DNA of 64,000 nt from an uncultured Myxococcales bacterium. GTDB lineage: Bacteria > Myxococcota_A > UBA9042 > DTJE01. The notes below the pieces were generated by a model. That model saw nothing but the letters and a program-made list of their open reading frames with translations, was not told the DNA's origin and searched no databases. How positions within the stretch are numbered: the stretch's first letter is position 1; each line of letters opens with the position of its first letter. The position numbers and the translations under genes were made by a program. Positions 9,766 through 17,700 of this stretch are shown one piece after another. The DNA is taken from positions 62,001 through 126,000 of the forward strand of contig CAIZWN010000068.1 in NCBI GenBank assembly GCA_903936705.1, written 5' to 3'.

Positions 9766-12423
9766 GTGGTGCCAGCATTTGAACGAAGATTGGTGTACTT
9801 CTGCGCTGCAGTAGTTCCTATCGTCCTCCTGTTCCAGGCAGCCCCGTCTGCGCATGAGCGCGTGCTGGCGCAGGGACGGGGGGACCGTTTCCTCGACCTC
9901 CTGGCGCCCGGCGGCCCAAAGCAAGTCGGCGAGTGGCACGTTACCTCCATCCGCCTATCGACCAGCTGCGAGGTGCTATTCCAACTCGTTCGAGACCTGG
10001 ACGGGGCAAGGGAGTTGGTCCGGCTCGCCGAGCAATCCAGCAACGAGTGGCCGGTTCCGGGCTGCCTGGTCGAGGCTATTCCCGGAGGCAAGCACGGGAC
10101 CGAGGCAGCGGCGGCTCTGGCCCAAGCCGTCCGGCCAAATCATCCGGACCTTCTATTCCAGGAGGCCTGTGCCGGCGCATGGCCATGGTCGGCCAGCCTG
10201 CCAGCCGTCATGCGTCACTGGCTTGATACGACGCCGTACTGGTGGCCGCTGCTTATCGGTGGTCTGTTGGCGATCCTGGCCGCAGCGATAGCTATGGCGA
10301 TCGCCTCACTGCTGAGCTTGAACGGTCATGAACATGCCTGCCCCTCGGCCAACCGACCCGTTCATCGGTGGCGCCGGATGACTCTGTTGCCTGTCGTTCT
10401 CGTGGCCACATGCCTGCTGCTGGGCATAGCTTTGACGTCGGTTCCCGATGGAATTGGCAACACCCTGTTGCGCATCGCAGAACAGACATCCGAGGAGTTC
10501 CGGGTCCTCCTGTCCGATCATGTCAACGCGGTTCTGCTGTTCGGTATTGGGCTGCTGCACGTCGCAGGTAGCGAGATGCTGTCAAGGACTTGCCCTGCGC
10601 CAGCCGTCCGAACCGCATTACGTGCATTACACGTAGTAACGTTATCTTTTGCGGCCGCACTGCTGGCAACAACGTTCCTGCAGCATGCTCTCCCCGCTTG
10701 GAGCGAAGGTTTTTGTGTCAATCTTGAGTACGACCAGTACCTGACGATGGGTCACCTGTTGGCCGCGCACGGCGAGATCCCATTGCTCGGTCCGGGGGTC
10801 AACGGCCTGACGCTCAGCGTCGGCCCCCTGTTCCTCTGGCTGCTCGGACTGGCACAATGGTTGTTCGGAAACGATCTGCAGGCCGTTTGGCTAAGCCTAG
10901 TATCGCTGAACATGACATCGATTCTCGCGACAGGTCTCTGGCTGTACCGGAACGGAAACCGGACCGCTGCGGCGATTGTCCCCACGATCCTGGTAGGTTG
11001 TCCCGCAATCTACAATGCGCAGGGACTCCTGTTCTGGCACCATCCGTACATGCTGCCATTCGTGCTGCTGTTCCTCTGTGCATCACTTTCGTTCAACCAA
11101 CGACCGCGTCTCGTCAGCTGGATCATTTTGCTTGCCTCGGCTAGCCTCGCCGTCCAGATGCACGCCTCGGCGGCATTGCTGGTAATCCCGATCGGGTTTC
11201 TGGCCGTCTCGAACCAAGGTTTCTTTTCAGGACGCCGGATCGGAATTACGACTCTTGTGCTTCTGATCCTGCACTTCTATCTCCTGGTCGGAGCGGATGC
11301 CGTCCTGCAATTCCTGGGTGGTGGATGGACATTCCACGGATCATCATCCTCCGTTTCGGTCCCAAACCTGGCTGCCGGCATCGCAGCGGGTTACGTCTCG
11401 CTGGGCATCGTCCTCCTGCCGGCCGGCCTAGCTGTCGCGGCCTGGCGCCTGGGGACCACGAACTCAGATCGGCGAAACACGGCGGCCTGGACATGCGCAG
11501 GACTGGTCGTATCGATGACGTCCGCAGTTGTCCTGCTTGTCCTGGCCACCGGCCAGGCATGGAGCGAACGTTACTCCTACGCGGCAATACCGTTCGCGGC
11601 ACTGGCGGTCTGGCTGTTCCTTGACGCGGTCGCAAACAGCATTTTCCCACGATCGAGGATATCCGGACGCCTCCTAATCGTCGCGGCTCTCCCGTTCCTG
11701 CTGTCCAACAGCGACAACACCGATGACAACCGCGCGAGGGCTCTAAATGCCTCACAAGATCACTCGGTACTGACGGACCTTATGGTCACTCTAGCAGCTC
11801 GTGGTCTGGTGGTCCCGCCGACCGGTTGCTGTGCCGGAATCCACGGGGTCCCGTCGATGACGACGCATTCTCTGCTGGTCAACCACGCGTTTCACAACCT
11901 GAGAGTCGGAATGCAGGCGGCAGGAGCTGCGACAACCTCTTCCGGTAACCCCGCAAACGCACGGTCCGATTCGCGTGCAGCGGTGCTGGTGTCGTTCCGC
12001 CCGGACGGGCATTTCGATTTGGAACAATACGAGGCCTGCTTGGACGACACCCCAATTCAACGGAAACTCCACCTGGGCCCGGCAGTCATCAATATTCCGA
12101 ACCTCTGCAGGGAGGAGGAGACTCTCCCTCGGTTTTTGCTGCTGGTCACGATGCGTGGTGCCGGACCCGGCGCACAAGACGTCCTGGCGCCTAGTCTGGC
12201 CGTTGAGGATCCGCCTTCTGACATTCCGCTGCTGCCGGGGCTGGCGGACTGGAACCATTGCACGTCGAATCGACTCGATCTATGGACCAGCGTATTCCCA
12301 GTGGACATAACTGGCGCCTCGGGCTTCCGTGTGAACCTGCCCCCGAACCTCAAGCTGCTAGATGCCTTCGAGTCCACTCACCCGTACACGGCATACGATT
12401 TCGGCATGGTTGAGTGCTTCTGA
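9766..12423 (+). CDS. large polytopic membrane protein, glycosyltransferase-39/ArnT-like
   Basis: An 885-residue protein from a GTG start with no strong ribosome-binding site. An N-terminal signal/anchor helix precedes an extracytoplasmic segment of about 130 residues. About a dozen hydrophobic helices follow (residues ~165-650), then a soluble C-terminal domain of about 240 residues. Between helices, DQYLTMGHLLAAHGEIPLL followed by LSVGPLFLWLLGLAQWLFG resembles the first periplasmic loop and helix 2 of GT39/GT83 lipid-linked-sugar glycosyltransferases. That is a weak match and the exact role is unknown. It lies inside the inserted region, next to IS relics. Confidence 0.5.
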   Translation: MVPAFERRLVYFCAAVVPIVLLFQAAPSAHERVLAQGRGDRFLDLLAPGGPKQVGEWHVTSIRLSTSCEVLFQLVRDLDGARELVRLAEQSSNEWPVPGCLVEAIPGGKHGTEAAAALAQAVRPNHPDLLFQEACAGAWPWSASLPAVMRHWLDTTPYWWPLLIGGLLAILAAAIAMAIASLLSLNGHEHACPSANRPVHRWRRMTLLPVVLVATCLLLGIALTSVPDGIGNTLLRIAEQTSEEFRVLLSDHVNAVLLFGIGLLHVAGSEMLSRTCPAPAVRTALRALHVVTLSFAAALLATTFLQHALPAWSEGFCVNLEYDQYLTMGHLLAAHGEIPLLGPGVNGLTLSVGPLFLWLLGLAQWLFGNDLQAVWLSLVSLNMTSILATGLWLYRNGNRTAAAIVPTILVGCPAIYNAQGLLFWHHPYMLPFVLLFLCASLSFNQRPRLVSWIILLASASLAVQMHASAALLVIPIGFLAVSNQGFFSGRRIGITTLVLLILHFYLLVGADAVLQFLGGGWTFHGSSSSVSVPNLAAGIAAGYVSLGIVLLPAGLAVAAWRLGTTNSDRRNTAAWTCAGLVVSMTSAVVLLVLATGQAWSERYSYAAIPFAALAVWLFLDAVANSIFPRSRISGRLLIVAALPFLLSNSDNTDDNRARALNASQDHSVLTDLMVTLAARGLVVPPTGCCAGIHGVPSMTTHSLLVNHAFHNLRVGMQAAGAATTSSGNPANARSDSRAAVLVSFRPDGHFDLEQYEACLDDTPIQRKLHLGPAVINIPNLCREEETLPRFLLLVTMRGAGPGAQDVLAPSLAVEDPPSDIPLLPGLADWNHCTSNRLDLWTSVFPVDITGASGFRVNLPPNLKLLDAFESTHPYTAYDFGMVECF

Positions 12424-12480
12424 TCCACGGTTGAAACTCCACTGCCCCTTCATACACCGTCCCTCCCCCCAATCGATTTG

Positions 12481-12566
12481 GAGTGTAAGAAACATCAACC
12501 ACAAAACGTCATCGTAAGCCAGGTATCACAAAGGCTGAACCCGACACCCCGGCCATCGAAATCCTG
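12481..12566. repeat. direct repeat R2a
   Basis: 86 bases matching 19846-19931 without gaps, with 11 mismatches (about 87% identity). This copy lies 57 bases after the stop of the large membrane protein; the other lies upstream of the protease gene. The gap 12424-12848 otherwise holds only the relic frame at 12489-12737. Confidence 0.75.
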
Positions 12567-12737
12567 CTGGTCCTGCCCCCGACAGACTTGCCCTTCCTGA
12601 CACGGGAATTGATTTCTACCGGCATCACCCGCGCCGAAAATGTCGCCCGCGTCATGGCCAACGAGGACGTCCTTGGACAAGCCCTGGCCCGCGGCGTCCA
12701 GCGATTCTCGGGCCTGCGGGCGAAGGTATGGGCCTAG
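12489..12737 (+). pseudogene. unrecognised open frame, probable gene relic
   Basis: An open frame of 82 codons without a credible start codon or ribosome-binding site runs from repeat R2a to a TAG at 12735. Its second half reads like real protein, with helices such as ISTGITRAENVARVMANED and GLRAKVWA at the end. The first part (EPDTPAIEIL) recurs in changed form in repeat R2b. It may be the 3' end of a gene cut by the rearrangement that made R2. The family was not recognised. Confidence 0.3.
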
Positions 12738-12848
12738 CTGCCGCCGCCGCCGACGCCAAGACGATGGGTGGATGAACGTCCGGAAAGGGCGCTGCGAAAC
12801 CTGGAATCATCGCTTGACTTGGATGCTGGACGAGGATTGAGCGCGGGT

Positions 12849-14129
12849 TCAATTCGGCATACCCGTGGGTTCGCGGGCAAAGCGCAGCACGAGCATGGCC
12901 AGGCACCATTCAAGGCTGAAGATGCCTTGTTTGCGATCCAACCACAGCATCAGCCGATGAAGCACCATGAGGGCGAAAACCCCGCAGGCAAAGGCGGGCA
13001 AGGGCGACATCGCTTTCTGAATGAGGAACTCGCCGCTGGCAAGATAGCCAATCCAGAGCGGCCAGGCGAGCAGGACATAGTGCATAAAGTACACGGTGAG
13101 CGAATAACGGCTCAGACGCCGGCAATACCGGATCCAGGCTCCGGGTTCGCGCGCGGGCCGGTCGGACCGATCCATGCCACGGTAGACCAGGGGGAAGAGC
13201 CAGAGCACGAAACCCATTTGCACCAGCGTCATGGTGAAAGAGTCGGGGTAGAACGACAGGGGTGCCAGGTAACCACGAATCGCGGCTGATGCGGGTTCGC
13301 CGCGGGCGGCAAACGCAATGCTGAAACCGGTGACGAAGAGCGCGGCGCCAAGGGCGGTGATTGCAGGGGTATCGGCAATCATGCGACGGGACACGACCCG
13401 TCGGCCAAGGACCAGACCGACCAGCGGAAAGGCAAGCCACGGCATGACCGGGAACTCTCCAACGAACAGGTAGCCCTGGACGATGTCGCGCAGCGTCCAG
13501 AATATCTTCGGGTCCCCGGGTGGGTCGTAGTACAGCCCTGGTACGTAGGCGGAAAATGGTTGCACAGGCGCGAGTTCGGCGCCCCACACACGTGCGAAGT
13601 CCAGGCCAGCGCGCAAGGATGGGGTTGCCGCGATGATGAGCACGATAAGTGCTATGACCCACAGCGAGTTCCACCTGCGTACGGCAAACAGCACCAGTGT
13701 GGCAGTCCCCATGAGGGTGAGGATGTCCCACTGCCATAATTCGCGCGGGCCCCATACGACGGCGATCATGATCAGGCCGACCACGACGATATATCCTGCG
13801 CGGATAAGCGCCTTGCGCGTAAGGTTGGTGCCGCCCGCCGATCGCTCCTGCTCGGCCGACAACACCTGACTGATGCCCATCAAGGCCAAAAATGTCCCTG
13901 CGCCCAGGTCGCCCAGGGTGTGGTTCATCACGAAGTGGATCCATGCGCCCGCGCCCACCGGCGACGAGTAGTAGACCGTGAAATGACACAGGACCATCCC
14001 GGTCAGCGCGATGGCGCGCAACACATCGATCGAATCGATGCGCCTTGGCCGCAGGGGCGTTTGCGCCGCACTCCCGCTTTGCGTGGGTACCGCGCGTTCA
14101 GGGGTGATTGCATGCCGTTTATGTCCCAT
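12849..14129 (-). CDS. DUF1624/DUF418-type membrane protein (acyltransferase-like)
   Basis: A 426-residue polytopic protein with about ten hydrophobic helices. The N-terminal RRIDSIDVLRAIALTGMVLC block, with Asp and Arg at the start of helix 1, is the hallmark of the DUF1624/DUF418/heparan-glucosaminide N-acetyltransferase-like superfamily. These transfer acyl groups across membranes or serve in envelope modification; the substrate here is unknown. It lies in the inserted region between the R2a repeat and an IS91-type relic and has no operon partner. Confidence 0.65.
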   Translation of the reverse strand: MGHKRHAITPERAVPTQSGSAAQTPLRPRRIDSIDVLRAIALTGMVLCHFTVYYSSPVGAGAWIHFVMNHTLGDLGAGTFLALMGISQVLSAEQERSAGGTNLTRKALIRAGYIVVVGLIMIAVVWGPRELWQWDILTLMGTATLVLFAVRRWNSLWVIALIVLIIAATPSLRAGLDFARVWGAELAPVQPFSAYVPGLYYDPPGDPKIFWTLRDIVQGYLFVGEFPVMPWLAFPLVGLVLGRRVVSRRMIADTPAITALGAALFVTGFSIAFAARGEPASAAIRGYLAPLSFYPDSFTMTLVQMGFVLWLFPLVYRGMDRSDRPAREPGAWIRYCRRLSRYSLTVYFMHYVLLAWPLWIGYLASGEFLIQKAMSPLPAFACGVFALMVLHRLMLWLDRKQGIFSLEWCLAMLVLRFAREPTGMPN

Positions 14130-14164
14130 CTTCTTGCCTGGTAAGCACTGGAATCCCTCTCAGG

Positions 14165-14578
14165 CTAAATTTCTTCAATCGCATGCAGCGAAGTATTACA
14201 CCTCTGGAAGCAGACCGTATACGGCAGCGCGTCCACGTCCAGGACGCGCTTCATCAGGGATGCCCATAAGGGGCGATATTTCGAGCGGTTTGCAAACACG
14301 CCGTAATACCTGATGGTGTGGGAGTAAGGCGCTGGCATCAACGCGGCCAGTCGTTTCATGAAGTCGAGTGGCTGGATGATGATCTCGGACCTTCCGGTAG
14401 GCGTCGGCCAGGGACGGTACAGCTTGTGCCGAACCAAACCGTCCGGTGACAGAGACAGTCTGTCCAGGGAATATGGCGCGCGCAGGCAATATCGAGCCAG
14501 GCGCTCCAGACCGGCTCGGTCGTCGGGTTCGACCGTCCTTGCTGCATGCAGTGAGAATCCGTTGATGCGACAGCACAA
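14165..14578 (-). pseudogene. IS91-family (Y2 rolling-circle type) transposase remnant
   Basis: About 137 codons correspond to the C-terminal part of IS91/IS801-type transposases: NGFSLHAARTV, DRAGLERLARYCLRAP, then RLSLSPDGLVRHKLYRPW, IIIQPLDFMKRLAALMPAP and HTIRYYGVFA. The catalytic HUH/Y2 region upstream is missing. The 5' side runs into repeat C2 at 14624, so the element is truncated. Elements of this family can move neighbouring DNA by one-ended transposition, which could explain some of the mosaic here; that is inference. Confidence 0.7.
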
Positions 14579-14623
14579 GGGCTTGTCTGGTGGCGGGAAG
14601 GCCGTCGTCTAGCACTGCTGGCT

Positions 14624-14657
14624 GCCGCCGATCGGATCCGGAAGACGTTCGCCTGAA
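14624..14657. repeat. direct repeat C2 (internal copy of the aminotransferase 3' end)
   Basis: 34 bases identical to 8892-8925, the end of the aminotransferase gene including its stop, and similar to the matching part of C3 at 20089-20129. It sits between the IS91-type relic and the end of the protease gene, dividing the insertion into two halves of about 5.7 and 5.5 kb. The sequence on both sides is unrelated to C1. Confidence 0.8.
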
Positions 14658-14750
14658 CTGCGAGCCAGGATGCCCCGGTACCCAAGCGTGCCTGCCAGCC
14701 CGGGAATTCTATTTGCAGTATGGGTTCCTAGGACTTCTTGATGACCCGGA

Positions 14751-17700
14751 TCACCTGTATCTTCCACGTGCCACGGTGAAAGCAGCCTGGGCCTTGCAAG
14801 CGAGTTGCTGCGACACGATACCAACGATCCCGCGGAATCGCCGGAGCGCACCGACAATCCACAGGAGCGCCAGCATCATTACGGGAACGGCCGGATGGGG
14901 TCGACCCGTGTCGCAGCCTCCCGATCTGTGATGTTCGCCGCCGTTGTCGTCCGGGGCGCCCGTATCCGCAGAGGCGTCGTCCGCGTCCAGCAGTCCGACC
15001 TCGTCTGCCCTTGTCGCAACGTGTCGACAGGTGCCGTCCACGCAGGTGGCCGTGTCGCGGTTGCACTCTTGCGACGTGGCGCATGAGGTCGCGCAGATCG
15101 TGAAGAGCTGGGCCGGCGCCCCGGTACAGGGTTGGGCGGCATAGGGTCCGCAGTCGGGGCCGTCCGAGGCGCCACAGGCCGAGTCGTCATCCTCCCTGAC
15201 CATGAGGCACTGGAAACGGACAGTGCAGGTGGCGCGACCGTGCCATCCCTGGCAGCGCGATGGCTGGTCACACGTCGGGGCGATCTGGTAGCCGGCCGGA
15301 CAGTCGCCAGCGGACTTGCAGCAGTCCCCCGAGGCACAGCAGGTCCCGTTGCGGCAATGGCCGGACCCGCAGTCCCCGTCGCCAGCGCACGTCGCACCGT
15401 CGTTGTCCCGCGGCACGCAGGCCCCCGACTCGCACAGGGCATCGGCATCGCAGTCCGGGTCGCCAGCGCATGTCGTCGGACACGCGAAGATCGCCTGGTC
15501 CGCCGATCCGTCGCACGTGTGGTCCCGGTACCAACCGCAGTCCTGTCTGACTGTGTTCCCGCAACCTGAATCGTCGTCGACGGGATCGCCGGCCTCGCAA
15601 CGCCCGTCCTGCGTGCAGAATGCGGGCCTGAACGTCGATTGGCAGGTGGCCGGGTCGGCACAGGATGGATCACCCGAACCAGTCGCCTGGCAGTCCAGCG
15701 GCGACGCACAGCAGTCCCCGAAAGGACAGCAGAAGCCGTTCTCGCAATGGCCGCCCAGGCAGTCGTCGTCTGCGGTGCAGGACTCGCCGTCCTGGGCCGG
15801 TGCCTGGCACGCACCCTTCGCGAGGACGCACCTGGCGCCGATCGCGCAGTCCTTCGGCCCCGTGCACGCGTCCAGGCAGGCGCCGTCCCGGCAACCGAAT
15901 GGCGCGCATTCCCGCATCGTGCCGGGTACGCACGCGCCTTCCCCGTCGCAGCCGGGCGCGTCCTGGAAGCGATCGCCGTCGCACCAAGCCGCGCCGCAGG
16001 AGGATCCGGCTGGCCGCGGTTCTGTGATGCACCCGCCGCTCCCGTCGCAGATCGACGTTTTCTGGCAGGCCGTCGGGCGGCACTCGTTGGGCGTCCCTCG
16101 GCAGTCCCCGAGGTGGCAACTTTCCCCCTGCGTGCAGGGATCGCCGTCGTCGCAGGCCGCGAGGGACCAGGCCCAGGCGGTCTCGCCCCGGCGGCACACC
16201 CGGCAGGGGTTCGACGGGTCCGCATCGCCGTCCGCGTGGCATGTTCCGTCGACCACGCACGCACCTTCGACCGGGGTGAACCGGCATGTCCAGGCACGCC
16301 CCGGATCGTACCGGTAGCCCTTGCCAGCGCTGGTCCAGGCCCCCGTGCAGGCCAGCCTCGCGCCCCGCGCAAAGCCTCCCGTCCCGGCCTGTATGCCTGC
16401 CGCGGCGCGATCGCCGTTCATCCCCACGGCCTTCAGGTATCGCAGTTCGATCGCGCCTCCCTCGAACAGCGCTACCTGGAACGTGAGGCTGGTGCCAGCC
16501 TCGCCGCCCTGCCGCGCCCGCGTCCATTGGACCACCAGGCGGCGGTCGGGAGCGGTCCCCAGCACCTGCCAGCGGATTTGGCATCCTTCGGCCGGATCGC
16601 AGTACAGATCGGTCCAGTACGCGGCCACCAGGCCGTCCGGTAGCCTCGGATCGGGCGGGCACAGGCCCGACGGCGCGGCGCCGGGATCGTCCGGCGTGTC
16701 AGTCGTTCCAGTCAGGCGCAGCGCGCCCCACGGCGAGGGCCACGCTACGGTGCGGATCGACCCGAGGAACGGGAAATCGAACCGCAGCGGGACGGGTACC
16801 AGCGTTGGCTGCACCGAATCCGTACCCACCAGTGCGCCCGTTGCCGAGATGTCCTCGAAGGGACCGTCCACTGGCACGAATCCCGGGCCGTCGTCGCAGC
16901 CCTTCAAGGTGCAGTCCAGCCCGTCGTCGCACGTCGGTGGCGCCGCACCCACGCAGGCGCCGCTTGTGCAGCGATCGCCCGTCGTGCACGCCCGGCCGTC
17001 TTCGCAGGGGCTGCCTTCGGACAGGGGGGCGCCCGCGCACATCCCGTTCACGCAAACGTCCGACATGGTGCAGGCGTTTCCGTCGTCACACGGCGCGACC
17101 GTAGCGGTCCATCGGCACTGGCCGCCGCCGTCGCAGACGCCCGTCCAGCAGGGATCGTCCGATGCGCAGTCGTGGGCCGCGCCTAGGCAGGATCCGGTCT
17201 GGCAGGTGTCGCCCCAGGTACATGGGTCGCCGTCGTCGCATGCCCCGCCCGGGGCCGGGCTCCACGCCAGCCAGGATGCGCCGTCGTCGCAGGCCAGGCA
17301 TGGGTCGGACGGGTGCTGATCCCCGCCGCTCCGGCAGACGCCCCCGATCACGCATATGCCCTCGTCAGCCAGAATCGTGCATGTGTACGTCGCGGCCGGG
17401 TCGTATCTTAGCGACAGTCCCGGCCCGACCATGGAATGGTCCACGGAGTACGCCACGCCGCGCCCGGACGCGTCCAGGAAACCGATCGCGGCGGTGCGAC
17501 CCGAGGCGGCAACCAGATCGCCGAACCGCAGGTCGATGCCTCCGTCCTCGTGCAGGACCGCCTGCATGGCCAGGGCCGATCCGGGCACGCCGTACAGTCG
17601 GGCCCCCTGCCACTGGATCACCAGTCGCCGGTCGGGCGCCGCGCCAAGCATCAGGTACGTCGCTCGGCACCCTGCGTCCCGGAAGCACTCCAGGTCGTCC

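Noticed and set aside
15316-16643. Several open frames of more than 300 codons on the plus strand opposite the protease gene.
   Set aside because: They are low-complexity Gln/Ser/Arg-rich translations caused by the repeated Cys-rich modules on the other strand.
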